In this document: positions 17,559 to 26,831 of the stretch, in pieces
Numbering within the stretch: position 1 is the stretch's first letter
Layout: each line of letters opens with the position of its first letter
NCBI GenBank assembly: GCA_033722295.1
Contig: JAWVZH010000009.1
Location: 1 to 37,363 of the forward strand
Direction of reading: 5' to 3'
DNA from: JAWVZH01 sp033722295
Lineage (GTDB): Bacteria > Bacteroidota > Bacteroidia > Chitinophagales > Saprospiraceae
DNA length: 37,363 nt
Position numbers and translations under genes: made by a program
Notes under the pieces: generated by a model
Database searches by the model: none
Seen by the model: only the letters and a program-made list of their open reading frames with translations
Told to the model about the DNA's origin: nothing

Positions 17559-17626
17559 GATCCATCTGACATCATTAAAATCATTGAATACATCAGACGC
17601 TCAGATTCTTTGGTATTTTTAGCGAC

Positions 17627-17634
17627 TAAATTTG
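17627..17634 (+). promoter_or_regulatory. -7 promoter element (TAAATTTG) of the large T9SS cargo gene
   Basis: TAAATTTG matches TAnnTTTG and ends six bases before ATG 17641. The expected transcription start would fall within a base or two of the start codon. A TTTG at 17609-17612 lies upstream, but the 14-base spacing is short. Confidence 0.5.
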
Positions 17635-17640
17635 ATCCTT

Positions 17641-20600
17641 ATGAGGCTTCCGTTTATTCTGGCCATTCAACTTCTTTTTGTTTCCCTTTCATTGGCACAA
17701 CCATCAAATGATGAATGTGAAGATGCCATTAACCTGGGAACTACTACCTACTGCGATACAATGTTCCTGTTCAATAATATCGGAGCGACATCAAGTGATA
17801 TCGGACTTCAGTTCTTGCCGCCTTGTTTTCTCGGAGGTAGTACTGATAACGATGTATGGTTTCAATTCACTACAGGGGATGCACTCCTGTACGACTTTAC
17901 TATCCAGGGGAAGCCCGATACAATGATTAATGATACCTCAGGCCTTTTCAATCCGGAGGTAGCCTTCTACACAGGCACATGTGATACCAATGACCTTAAA
18001 TTATTGCCGATATGTTTTAGCGCACCGAACCGTGTCAACAATCTAAATTTCAGGCTCAGTAACAGTCAGCTACTTCCGAATACCACCTATTATATTCGTT
18101 TGAACGCGAGCGGTGTAGGAGGCATCAATAATGGCAGCTTTTATATATGTATTCAAGAGATCGATGACAAGTACGGCATTGATGAAGATAGTTCTTTCCT
18201 CTGCATGGGCAGGTTGTATGATACCGGTGGGCCTGACAGCAATTACAGCAATAACGAAACGCATATTTTCAATATATGCCCGGAGGATCCCCATTTCTGC
18301 ATTACCCTTACCATGGATCGTTATGAATTGAGTTCCCTGGGTAATGGTGACTTTTTCAAGATCTATGATGGACCGGATACAACTGGAATATTAATAGGCA
18401 CATCATCTGACATGAGAGATACCGCCGGCTCTTGCACTCAGGGTGATATCAACAATGCCGTTTGTCAGAGCTTCAATGCTGCTTCAGGGTGTATGACGAT
18501 CCTTTGGGTGACTGATAGTGTTGGAACGGCTCCCGGTTTCGATGCATCATGGGCATGTTCACAAGATTCATGCCCTTCGTTTGACAGCCTCAATATCAAC
18601 GTAAATGCTGGGAAGAGTGAGGTCACCGGAAGCATACAAGGCAGATTGATCGACATTAGCGTGGATTCAATCTATTGTGCGGATAGTGCATATGGCATCT
18701 TTTCAGGCGTTAATTCAGATCTCGGCATGGATAAGGGATTGTTATTAACTACAGGAAATGCTGAATATGTCGGTCGCCCGAATTCGCTTCCGAATATGGG
18801 CTTCAACAATGGTAGGCCGGGATTTGACCTTCTTGACTCGCTTTCTACCCGTATCTATGGAGATAGCACCCTCACCAATAATGCATGCGCTATAGATCTG
18901 GACTTTATACCGGAGACAGATATTATAGGTATTGAGCTTACCCTTGGTTCTGAGGAATATCCTGAATGTCTGGATGCGGCGCTCACAGACATTATCGGTT
19001 TATTCTACACAACAGGTGGATTTACCGGTGAACCAGGGCTGAATAATCATTCAAACATCGCTATTATACCGGGGGACTCACTTGATATACAGATCAGCAA
19101 CATCAATCCCTTCGACAGTAATAGATGGAATTACTATCGAAATATGCTCAGCAGTCAAAGTATAGAATACGACGGGATGACAGCTAATGGTTCTGGAGGA
19201 GAAAAATTTATTTTGCTCACCCAGAATGTAGAGCCCTGCCAGGCCAATGAACTGATCGCGGCCATTGGCGACAGAAGGGACAGCCTTTACGATTCCGGAC
19301 TCTTCCTGTCTAACCTCCGTTGCCTTACCCCCGCCATGACCTTCAGGGCATCGACAGGCCTCAGCTTCCTGATCGAAGAATGCAATCCTGGTGAAGATTT
19401 CGTTACGATAAATTACCCCAGGACTTATGAGGATGACACTGAATGGACGATCAGTTTCGAGGGCTCGGCAGTAGAAGGAGATGATTTCATTTGGCCATCT
19501 GGTCGAACTATCGTTCAACCGGCAGGAGAAAGGAGCGTACAGTACCCTATCGACGTCATAGATGACGGGGTCGAAGAAGGTCAGGAAGTGATAAAGTTGA
19601 AATTATCTCGAAATTGGGGCTGTGGTGAAGTCGAACTAACCGAGCTGGAGATAATCATCCGAGACAGACTTAATGTAGAGATAAGCACCGAAGGAGATTT
19701 TTGCAAGGGTGATTCGATATTACTCAAAGCAGAGGGTGATCTGGAATATCTCAATATGTCCTGGCAGCCGTCAGATTTGTTTGGCGATCCAGATCTGAAT
19801 ATCAATTCGTTGTTGCTCGAAGAAGACGTAGAGATCATATTAACCGGAACGATCATAGGAAATGCCGGTTGTCAGTGGCATGACACGATTAGTATAGATG
19901 TCCTGGATCCCGAAGTCGATATCATGCCCTTTGATCCCACGGGTATTTGTCGTGGAGAATCGGTACGCCTACAAGCGAATGATAACGTTCGAGGTAGAAA
20001 TCGAATGTGGTTTCCAGGTCGAAATATTACCAGTACGACTGATCAGTTGGTTATTGTCGATCCGCCGATCACGACCACTTATTCGGTCGTGGTTGATACT
20101 GCTAATTGCAGGGATACTGCTTCTATAGTGATTGAAGTTGAAACCCTTGCTTTCCCCGATGTGATCGCAGATACAACAATATGCAAAGGTGAGTCCATCA
20201 GACTAGCCAGACTGCGGATCCCTAATAATCAGTCGGCTTATCAATGGTCTCCCAACAACGGGATCAATGATCCGTCGAGTCCCGTTCCTATTGCAACACC
20301 TCAGGATACGATCACGTATCAATTGTACGCCTCCACAACTATGGGATATTGTGAAGACAGCGCGGAGGTAACGGTCAATGTGATCGATGTAGGTGTCGAT
20401 ATATTAACTGCTGAAGATACCCTCTATATATGTCTCGGTGATACTATCAGCCTGAGTGCGCAGACAAGAGGTGAAGGCCAGCTGACGTGGGCACCAGGTC
20501 TGAGTATTATAGGGCCGAATGATGAACTGACTGTGACGATCAGCCCAGAGAGCACAACAACCTTTACTGCGACTTATACCAGTGAAAGATGTGCTCCTCA

Positions 20601-21702
20601 GGATGAAGTTACGGTCGTGGTCGATCGTCTTCCAGAAAATGGCATTGGTTTCAACCCCGATAATTCGCCTTTCTGCAGAGGTGACACGATCAATCTATTC
20701 GTTGATTTTGGCAATACCGATCCGCGCAATGCAAGCTATGTTTGGCGCGGAGGGCCAATCCTTGAAGGGCAGTTTACGGAAATGATCACTATCTCAACAG
20801 GGATGACGCGCTCTTATACCCTTGATATCATTAACGGAGAATGCTCAGGTGAATTCAGTGCGATCGTTCCTGTCATCGATTTTGAACCCGATGCCGGTCA
20901 GGATACAACGGTCTGCCAGGGAGACACTTTGTTCATGGATCCAAAGGTCCCCTCAGATTCAGTGATCAATCAATATGGTGTGGAATATACATGGATCGCT
21001 TCTGCATCGAACGGTCAGATCGAAATCCTCGAACCTGGAGATCCCAATACTGGCATTGTAGTCAATGGCGACGGCCAGGCCGTTTTAACTGTTAAGATTG
21101 CAGAATGCACATATCTGGATACCGTATTGCTTAACTATTCCCGACCTGGAGAACTTGAACTGTTCGTTGATCCGGACTCGTTAGCGGATTGCGATATTGT
21201 GACAGCGGATATAGAGCTAACAGGCACATCTACTTCTGATGTAGTCCGTGAGACCATTATGTGGACTTATACCGATACTTCCGGCAAAATCGTAGAGTTG
21301 GAAGGAATGGAACTGAGTACAATGCACTCCCCTAATGTCTCGGGTCGTTTCAATGTATCTTTCGAGGACAATTATGGTTGTGCTCATCAGGCTGAGGCTG
21401 ATATTGTGGTGACTCAACCGGTTTATGAAATACCGAATGCCTTTACACCTAACGGCGATGGATTCAATGATGTATTCAGGGTGGATTTTGAAAACGACCT
21501 TGAGTACCAGGTAGGATCATTCAAGGTGTTCAATAGATGGGGCCAACTTGTTTTTGAGGCTAATGATAATGATGGATGGGACGGACGTACAGAAAACGGC
21601 GAAGAGGCATTATCTGAGGTTTATCTCTATGTAATTCAGTTGGAAGATGCCTGTGGTGCAGGCCTCGAACCTGAAACTGGCGACGTCACGCTGATCCGGT
21701 GA
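17641..21702 (+). CDS. Giant secreted protein with choice-of-anchor L, Ig-like repeats and T9SS type B sorting domain
   Basis: This 1353-residue protein starts at ATG 17641 with a signal peptide (LPFILAIQLLFVSLSLAQ). The N-terminal domain (about 25-175) contains NDVWFQFTTGD, and a CUB-like region covers about 185-310. About 320-580 resembles choice-of-anchor L, with GLLLTTGNAEYVG and LTLGSEEYPECLDAALTD. About 590-680 looks Calx-beta-like, then come about six Ig/PKD-like units of roughly 80 residues, each opening with a variant of CKGDSI and containing a second Cys 53-56 residues on. The last about 90 residues form the gliding-motility-type C-terminal domain (FTPNGDGFNDVF, FKVFNRWGQLVFE, ending DVTLIR). 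It should be exported by T9SS and kept on or released from the surface, perhaps in adhesion; the ligand is unknown. Confidence 0.9.
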   Translation: MRLPFILAIQLLFVSLSLAQPSNDECEDAINLGTTTYCDTMFLFNNIGATSSDIGLQFLPPCFLGGSTDNDVWFQFTTGDALLYDFTIQGKPDTMINDTSGLFNPEVAFYTGTCDTNDLKLLPICFSAPNRVNNLNFRLSNSQLLPNTTYYIRLNASGVGGINNGSFYICIQEIDDKYGIDEDSSFLCMGRLYDTGGPDSNYSNNETHIFNICPEDPHFCITLTMDRYELSSLGNGDFFKIYDGPDTTGILIGTSSDMRDTAGSCTQGDINNAVCQSFNAASGCMTILWVTDSVGTAPGFDASWACSQDSCPSFDSLNINVNAGKSEVTGSIQGRLIDISVDSIYCADSAYGIFSGVNSDLGMDKGLLLTTGNAEYVGRPNSLPNMGFNNGRPGFDLLDSLSTRIYGDSTLTNNACAIDLDFIPETDIIGIELTLGSEEYPECLDAALTDIIGLFYTTGGFTGEPGLNNHSNIAIIPGDSLDIQISNINPFDSNRWNYYRNMLSSQSIEYDGMTANGSGGEKFILLTQNVEPCQANELIAAIGDRRDSLYDSGLFLSNLRCLTPAMTFRASTGLSFLIEECNPGEDFVTINYPRTYEDDTEWTISFEGSAVEGDDFIWPSGRTIVQPAGERSVQYPIDVIDDGVEEGQEVIKLKLSRNWGCGEVELTELEIIIRDRLNVEISTEGDFCKGDSILLKAEGDLEYLNMSWQPSDLFGDPDLNINSLLLEEDVEIILTGTIIGNAGCQWHDTISIDVLDPEVDIMPFDPTGICRGESVRLQANDNVRGRNRMWFPGRNITSTTDQLVIVDPPITTTYSVVVDTANCRDTASIVIEVETLAFPDVIADTTICKGESIRLARLRIPNNQSAYQWSPNNGINDPSSPVPIATPQDTITYQLYASTTMGYCEDSAEVTVNVIDVGVDILTAEDTLYICLGDTISLSAQTRGEGQLTWAPGLSIIGPNDELTVTISPESTTTFTATYTSERCAPQDEVTVVVDRLPENGIGFNPDNSPFCRGDTINLFVDFGNTDPRNASYVWRGGPILEGQFTEMITISTGMTRSYTLDIINGECSGEFSAIVPVIDFEPDAGQDTTVCQGDTLFMDPKVPSDSVINQYGVEYTWIASASNGQIEILEPGDPNTGIVVNGDGQAVLTVKIAECTYLDTVLLNYSRPGELELFVDPDSLADCDIVTADIELTGTSTSDVVRETIMWTYTDTSGKIVELEGMELSTMHSPNVSGRFNVSFEDNYGCAHQAEADIVVTQPVYEIPNAFTPNGDGFNDVFRVDFENDLEYQVGSFKVFNRWGQLVFEANDNDGWDGRTENGEEALSEVYLYVIQLEDACGAGLEPETGDVTLIR

Positions 21703-21785
21703 TGTCATAAGTGCATCCTTGCTTTAGGGCCCTCAGCTTATTGTAGCAAGTCAATGAAAAATGCGATATTATTGTAATTGCCATT

Positions 21786-23036
21786 ATGACGACAGTACGT
21801 GCCATACTCCTGCTCTTCGGCCTGTTTTTCCTCAGTCCTGCACAGGCTTTTACTCAGCAGCGGCAATGTGCCAGTGTCGAGGTGAGAGAACGCGCAGAAA
21901 GTGATTCTCATCTTTCCTGGAAAAAGGTCAGCGATCAACTCTTACCCTTACAAGACCAAGACATCTATCCTGATAAATTGTTTCGCTCGGTTATCTCTGT
22001 CCCAGTAGTCGTCCACGTCATCTGGAAGGACAGTGCGGATAATATAAGCGACGATCAGATCCATTCACAACTCGACGTTCTTAATGAGGACTTTAGAAGG
22101 CTTAATGATAATTTCAACATTACACCGCTATCCTTCGCCGATGTTTCAGCAGATTGTGAGATAGAATTCTGTTTAGCTCAGCGTGATCCTGACGGCGATC
22201 CAACAACGGGAATCACACGCACAAAGACCTTTGAGACCAACATTGGAAGTGGCGATCACTACTATCAGACATCCGAAGGTGGTCATAACGCCTGGGATGT
22301 CGATAAGTATGTCAATATATGGGTCTGCGAGATCGGTAACGGAATATTTGGATTCGCAACATTTCCGGGGATGGCCGATCCTATACAATCGGATGGAATA
22401 GTTATAGAACCCGATTATTTTGGTCGAACAGGAACTGTCGTCAATTCTTATCCCAATCACCTCGGTAGAACGACTACCCACGAAATGGGACATTATCTAG
22501 GCCTCGATCATGTCTGGGGCAAGAACAGTGGAGGATGTAATGATGACGATGACATCCTTGACACCCCTCCCCAGGAAAGTCCTTCTGATGGATGCCCGTC
22601 CTTTCCTTTAAGAGATATCTGCAGTCCAAGAGCTCCGGGCGTACAATTCTATAATTTCATGGACAATACAGATGATAGCTGCATGACTATGTTTACACAG
22701 GGACAAAAGACGAGAATGATGACGGTCCTGAACACCTTAAGGAGTGGTCTTTTCAACAGCCTGGGATGTAATACAGTTTCAACCACTGACCCTGGTCAAA
22801 AAAAGCTCACTGCTTATCCAAATCCATTCAACAATGATATCTGTGTTCAGAATCCTCAGGGAGATATCGAGCATATTCATGTATATGATTCAAATGGGGT
22901 GTCGATATACGAGTCCATGATTTCCAACCGATCTGACAGGATATGTATTACGGCAACTCAATGGCCCGCCGGGGTTTACATCGTGCTAATAGAGTTTCCC
23001 GAAATAACCGCGGCCACCAGGATCATCAAGCAATGA
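21786..23036 (+). CDS. Secreted M43 (pappalysin/cytophagalysin) zinc metalloprotease with T9SS type A sorting domain
   Basis: This 416-residue protein has a signal peptide (AILLLFGLFFLSPAQAF), a propeptide-like segment (about 25-70) and a catalytic domain (about 70-330). Zinc ligands are in HEMGHYLGLDH at 232-242 (His232, His236, His242; catalytic Glu233). The Met-turn is in NFMDNTDDSC at 290-299, and paired Cys residues suit an extracellular enzyme. The C-terminus (about 341-416) is a type A T9SS sorting domain: YPNPFNNDICVQNP, IHVYDSNGVSIYE and WPAGVYIVLIE. It is probably secreted to the surface to degrade or process proteins. It follows the giant type B cargo gene by 83 bases with no terminator seen between. 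Confidence 0.94.
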   Translation: MTTVRAILLLFGLFFLSPAQAFTQQRQCASVEVRERAESDSHLSWKKVSDQLLPLQDQDIYPDKLFRSVISVPVVVHVIWKDSADNISDDQIHSQLDVLNEDFRRLNDNFNITPLSFADVSADCEIEFCLAQRDPDGDPTTGITRTKTFETNIGSGDHYYQTSEGGHNAWDVDKYVNIWVCEIGNGIFGFATFPGMADPIQSDGIVIEPDYFGRTGTVVNSYPNHLGRTTTHEMGHYLGLDHVWGKNSGGCNDDDDILDTPPQESPSDGCPSFPLRDICSPRAPGVQFYNFMDNTDDSCMTMFTQGQKTRMMTVLNTLRSGLFNSLGCNTVSTTDPGQKKLTAYPNPFNNDICVQNPQGDIEHIHVYDSNGVSIYESMISNRSDRICITATQWPAGVYIVLIEFPEITAATRIIKQ

Positions 23037-23150
23037 TTCACCATGGGGGAAATGGTATCATAGCAATTTTATCATATTGACTTATTTCTCAATTTGCTAA
23101 ATATTGTTAAATTGCTCAAGGCATCTAGTCAAAACAAAAAACTAATCATA

Positions 23151-23582
23151 ATGAAACGATCTACTTTAATTTCCGGAATAATTGGCGGAGTGGCTCTCTG
23201 GATCTTTGGTTTTATATTCTACGGCATTGCCAATGCCACCGAACCATTTCAAACAGAAGAAGGTATGGCCGTCATGAAAGGTGAAGATGAGATGAGTATG
23301 CTATGGCTATTTATCGGGCATCTCATCGTCGGTATCTTCAGTGCTCTGATCTATGACAGATGGGCTCAGGGTCGCCATAACTTTAAAAATGGCCTGGTGT
23401 TCGGCACAGTTCTGGGACTGGTCATTGGAGTAGGACTCAATGTTATCTGGTACTCGGTCAACAAGTCCATGCTTGCCGGTGGATATGTAGCGGACGCTGT
23501 CTTCAACGTCGTAGCTTATGGCCTCATGGGAGCAGTGATCGCCTTTATCTACAGTAAGATGGAAAAAGAGTTGTCAGACTAA
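23151..23582 (+). CDS. Small four-helix membrane protein, unrecognised
   Basis: This 143-residue protein starts at ATG 23151. It has four likely transmembrane helices: about 5-27 (LISGIIGGVALWIFGFIFYG), about 50-68 (LWLFIGHLIVGIFSALIY), about 78-98 (LVFGTVLGLVIGVGLNVIWY) and about 113-135 (FNVVAYGLMGAVIAFIY). A 20-residue acidic loop containing two MxxE-like segments lies between the first two. Glycine-rich helices and a DRWAQG loop are the only notable features; no family is recognised with confidence. An in-frame extension to 23094 is less likely. The lipoprotein gene follows 80 bases downstream, so the two may be cotranscribed. Confidence 0.65.
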   Translation: MKRSTLISGIIGGVALWIFGFIFYGIANATEPFQTEEGMAVMKGEDEMSMLWLFIGHLIVGIFSALIYDRWAQGRHNFKNGLVFGTVLGLVIGVGLNVIWYSVNKSMLAGGYVADAVFNVVAYGLMGAVIAFIYSKMEKELSD

Positions 23583-23662
23583 AAGATTAACCTGTAAAAT
23601 AGCGTGCTTTAATACCCGATTTCCAACTATCATTAACTAATCCAAAAATTAAATCTTTGAGT

Positions 23663-24220
23663 ATGAAACAAATGTTTCTCCTTTTCCTATTACCGATGTT
23701 CTTGCTTTCATGTAACGGAGTTGAGAAGTACAGAGCACCTATTGAAGATGTAGCAGAAGTATGGGGTCAAACCACAACCGAATTGACCAATTTTTCAGAA
23801 AATCTAAATTCGACCATCAGAAGTTATAACAATGAAGTGGCTGAACATAGCCTCAACGACCCTCGAGTGAAAGAGATCCATGGAGAAGAGGGATTCAACC
23901 AATGGATGGCCGTAAAGATGAACTACATGGAAGCGTTGAAGAGCTACCATCCTATACAGCAAGGTGTTGCCAACCTGATGAAGGAATGGGGCAAGAAAAC
24001 CGAGACGCTGACAGAACTGACAGAAGGTTTAGCTGCTGAGAATCTTGAAGGAGATGTTATGGGCAAAGTGCAGGAATTGCAGGAAACCGCAAGTGAGGCC
24101 CAGACAAAGCTGAAGGAATGGAAGGAGGAAATGCCGGCAGCCACTGAAGAAGTTCAAAACGCGGTCGACGACTGGAAAGCAGCCTACGCCGAGTTCAAAA
24201 CAGAAGAGGAAGAATCTTAA
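23663..24220 (+). CDS. Helical lipoprotein, unrecognised
   Basis: This 185-residue protein starts at ATG 23663 and has a lipoprotein signal ending in PMFLLSC (Cys about 17). The mature part is almost entirely charged alpha helix with several Trp residues (VWGQTTTELTNF, MKEWGKKTETLTELTEGL, LKEWKEEMPAATEEVQ), suggesting a helical bundle or coiled coil in the periplasm or on the outer membrane. No family or active site is recognised. The sequence AATCTTTG at 23652-23659, one mismatch from the TAnnTTTG promoter element, ends three bases before this ATG. A strong terminator follows the stop by 25 bases. Confidence 0.75.
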   Translation: MKQMFLLFLLPMFLLSCNGVEKYRAPIEDVAEVWGQTTTELTNFSENLNSTIRSYNNEVAEHSLNDPRVKEIHGEEGFNQWMAVKMNYMEALKSYHPIQQGVANLMKEWGKKTETLTELTEGLAAENLEGDVMGKVQELQETASEAQTKLKEWKEEMPAATEEVQNAVDDWKAAYAEFKTEEEES

Positions 24221-24245
24221 AATTTAAGAATCTAAAAAAAATAGA

Positions 24246-24278
24246 CACCTGATCAGTTAATATGGTCAGGTGTTTTTT
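24246..24278 (+). terminator. Rho-independent terminator after the helical lipoprotein gene
   Basis: CACCTGATC (24246-24254) pairs with GGTCAGGTG (24264-24272), a 9-bp stem including one T-G pair, with a 9-base loop, followed by six T residues. It ends the unit that contains the small membrane protein and the lipoprotein. Confidence 0.88.
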
Positions 24279-24618
24279 ATTTGATATCAGTTATTTCAAT
24301 AAAATGATTGATCATTCTCACTACCGCGGCTGTTTTTCATTTCTGGTAAAATCAATAATTGGGCAGTTCTGATCTGGAATTGGGCTTGATTCAATGATCC
24401 ATGCTTTTTCTTGAAATATTTGCACAGAGATGCTGAAGTGGTCGATATTTACTCAGCAACCTGGTCTATGTTGAAAGCCAGAAGCTTCAATTTCCCATAG
24501 CTGGTTAAACCGTGAAATTATGTCAATTACTTTACCAGCAGTTTCTCAATGCATCATTGAGATATAGCTTCGCGATACACTTGCCTGGAAATGTGAATCC
24601 ATCAAGTGATGGAATTGA
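24279..24618. other. Intergenic region without a supported gene
   Basis: This 340-base stretch lies between a terminator and the 3' end of the sulP gene. A minus-strand open run of about 45 codons ending near 24286 has no start codon and no recognisable character. The octamer AATTGGGC occurs twice (24357-24364 and 24378-24385). A short palindrome (CCATCA-AG-TGATGG near 24599-24612) sits just after the sulP stop but has no T tract. It may hold decayed coding sequence or regulatory DNA; nothing firm is seen. Confidence 0.5.
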
Positions 24619-26358
24619 TTACTTCTTGAAAATATTCAGCAGCCTGTCTACATCGTCGCCACTGCCAGAGAGGACCTCCCGCTCCACCCAAAGTGCACAA
24701 GATTCAAAATCTTCAAAATTATGCTCTTCTTCCACAATGTCAGGAATTATTCTGATCCTCCTGAACATTTCTTCGGGTTGACCATGAAGGCCTGTAAATG
24801 CAACTTCAACACCCTTTCTTTCCAGTTCAACAATGGCATCTTCCATAGCATACAATCCAGACTGATCGACATAAGGAACCTTGTCCATACGAATTATCAC
24901 AACCTGGATATCTGGAAGAGCCTTAAACATGTCCTGGAACCTGGATGCAAAGCCAAAAAATAAGGGGCCATCAATGTGTTTGATGTAGACTTTATCTCCG
25001 ATCCTGTCAATGATGTTTCCCTCGTCCTCCCAGGGCACTTCACGGGAAAAACTCCTGAGTGGGGACATCACCGTCCTGTGCTCGACAACATCGGCAATTT
25101 TTTTCATGAATAAGACCGCCGACAGAACCATGCCAACGGCTACTGCAACAAGCAAATCCACAAACACGGTTAGCAATAGAACTACAACCATGACGAAGGC
25201 ATCAGATTTTGGTACTTCACGGATGTGCCTGAAACCTTTATAATCAATGATGCCTATTCCAACTGTGATCAGGATACCTGCCAAAACGGCGTTGGGTATA
25301 AATCCAACGAATGCTCCAAGTCCCAGTAAAACTAACAACAAGAACAAACCAGCTATTAGTCCAGAAAGCTTGGTCCGTCCTCCGGTATTAATGTTGATCA
25401 CAGTCCTCATAGTAGCTCCAGCACCTGGCAATCCTCCTATTGCCGCCGCCGCCATATTACCTATGCCCTGCCCAATCAATTCCTGGTTGCTGTCATGTTT
25501 TGTCTTGGTCATGTTATCCGCTACTACAGAGGTCAAAAGTGAATCGATCGCGCCCAATGCCGCCAGAGTAAAAGCATATTCGAAAACAACCATGACTTCC
25601 TTGAAATCTGAAAACACCTTGATAAATCCCAATTGTAACTCAGGAAGACCAGTTGGTATAGGCCCTTCGGTATGCAATCGGAGTATTGATTCGGGAGGAA
25701 TCATGAAATAGGCGAGCAACGTAATCAGGATCAAAGCCACCAAAGCAGAAGGCACCTTCTTGGTGATACGTGGAAACAGGTATATAATCGCGATGGTGAC
25801 CAATGCCACCCCTATCGAATAGAAGTTAACGATCTCGGGTATCTTGTGCATACTCCTGATGGTACCCATAGGACCGCCACTCGGCGCCTCAACGCCAAAG
25901 AAGGGAAAGATCTGCGTAATGACTATGATCACCCCGATACCACTCATGAAACCAGACACGACTGGATATGGTATATACTTGATGTAATTCCCGAGCCGAG
26001 CCACACCCATAAGTGCCTCGAGTATACCTGCGATCATGAATGTCGCTATGATGATCGGGATCGCTTCCTCAAACCCGCCCGCATAATCAATTGCATCTGC
26101 GATGATCACGGCAGACACAACCGTCATGGGTGCTGTAGGTCCGCTGATCTGAGTTTTCGTGCCTCCCAACAAAGCAGCTACAATACCAATGGCTATGGCA
26201 CCATACAAACCTGCAATAGCCCCCATCTCTGTTTGTTCACCAAAGGCAAGTGCAAGCGGCAGAGCAACGATACCTGCGGTAAGGCCACCAAACATATCAC
26301 CACGTACATTCTGAGTCATATCGCTCAGGCTCGCAATGAGCTTACTGAAGTAATTCAT
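24619..26358 (-). CDS. SulP family (SLC26-like) inorganic anion transporter with STAS domain
   Basis: This 579-residue protein has the SulP layout: about 10-14 membrane segments (about 22-425), then a cytoplasmic STAS domain (about 445-560). Typical motifs are GGLTAGIVALPLALAFG near the N-terminus, ALLGGTKTQISGPTAPMTVV, and the segment GNMAAAAIGGLPGAGATMRT. The STAS part contains YVDQSGLYAMEDAIVEL. Family members move sulfate, bicarbonate or other anions, often with sodium or protons; the substrate cannot be told from sequence. No carbonic anhydrase gene, a frequent neighbour of bicarbonate-type SulP genes, is next to it. The start is ATG 26358. Confidence 0.94.
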   Translation of the reverse strand: MNYFSKLIASLSDMTQNVRGDMFGGLTAGIVALPLALAFGEQTEMGAIAGLYGAIAIGIVAALLGGTKTQISGPTAPMTVVSAVIIADAIDYAGGFEEAIPIIIATFMIAGILEALMGVARLGNYIKYIPYPVVSGFMSGIGVIIVITQIFPFFGVEAPSGGPMGTIRSMHKIPEIVNFYSIGVALVTIAIIYLFPRITKKVPSALVALILITLLAYFMIPPESILRLHTEGPIPTGLPELQLGFIKVFSDFKEVMVVFEYAFTLAALGAIDSLLTSVVADNMTKTKHDSNQELIGQGIGNMAAAAIGGLPGAGATMRTVININTGGRTKLSGLIAGLFLLLVLLGLGAFVGFIPNAVLAGILITVGIGIIDYKGFRHIREVPKSDAFVMVVVLLLTVFVDLLVAVAVGMVLSAVLFMKKIADVVEHRTVMSPLRSFSREVPWEDEGNIIDRIGDKVYIKHIDGPLFFGFASRFQDMFKALPDIQVVIIRMDKVPYVDQSGLYAMEDAIVELERKGVEVAFTGLHGQPEEMFRRIRIIPDIVEEEHNFEDFESCALWVEREVLSGSGDDVDRLLNIFKK

Positions 26359-26390
26359 AGGGGCTGGTTTAATAGTTCTTGCTATAATAG

Positions 26391-26397
26391 CAAATTA
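26391..26397 (-). promoter_or_regulatory. Possible -7 element of the sulP gene
   Basis: The minus strand reads TAATTTG, a one-base-short version of TAnnTTTG, 32 bases before the sulP ATG. The same heptamer lies just before the minus-strand T9SS cargo gene (36224-36230). Confidence 0.3.
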
Positions 26398-26532
26398 GTA
26401 AGACTTAATTGTGCCAATCTTCTCATTTATCACCAGATATATATAGAGACTTCTATTCTGTGAAAAATGTTAAAAAATACGTGGTGAACAACTTGCAATT
26501 CCTTACACCGTTTTAGTTCAAAATCGATTGTT

Positions 26533-26826
26533 GTGACAATAAACATCAGTGATCAGGCTGACTTGAGCAACAGGCTGATCAGACGCATTAAATTCCTGCT
26601 CTACAAGCTCAAAGAAAAATTTCAACAGATCATATATACCGACGTGCATATCGGTACTGAAGGGCATTCTCCGACCTCATTCACCATGAGCATCGTCGTT
26701 GGTCTACCGGGTCAGTCAGTTGTATTTACCATGCAGGAGGAAGAACCCGAAAGCCTTATCAAAGGATCTTATTTGAAGCTAAAAAGGATCTTGTCTAAAC
26801 GCCTGGGCAGAAATAGTCAGAACTGA
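26533..26826 (+). CDS. Small HPF/RaiA-like protein (tentative)
   Basis: This 97-residue protein starts at GTG 26533, the only usable start before the first strand. The order strand (MTINIS), long basic helix (LSNRLIRRIKFLLYKLKEKF), strands (IIYTDVHIGTEG, TSFTMSIVVGLPG, QSVVFTMQEEE) and a final basic helix (IKGSYLKLKRILSKRLG) resembles the beta-alpha-beta-beta-beta-alpha fold of ribosome hibernation factors. It also has an acidic pre-helix segment where HPF has a similar one. HPF proteins inactivate or protect 70S/100S ribosomes in stationary phase. Sequence identity cannot be tested here, so another small RNA-binding role is possible. It is divergent from sulP and ends five bases before the converging hisC-like gene. 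Confidence 0.5.
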   Translation: MTINISDQADLSNRLIRRIKFLLYKLKEKFQQIIYTDVHIGTEGHSPTSFTMSIVVGLPGQSVVFTMQEEEPESLIKGSYLKLKRILSKRLGRNSQN

Positions 26827-26831
26827 CAGAA

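Noticed and set aside
24357..24385. Direct repeat AATTGGGC twice, 21 bases apart
   Set aside because: Two copies of an octamer in AT-rich DNA with no further copies or array structure; not a CRISPR or binding-site cluster.
24286..24430. Minus-strand open stretch of about 45 codons in the gap before sulP
   Set aside because: It has no start codon after the preceding stop and no recognisable motif, so it may only be decayed or random sequence.
24599..24612. Palindrome CCATCA-AG-TGATGG just after the sulP stop
   Set aside because: The two-base loop and lack of a T tract make it a poor terminator.
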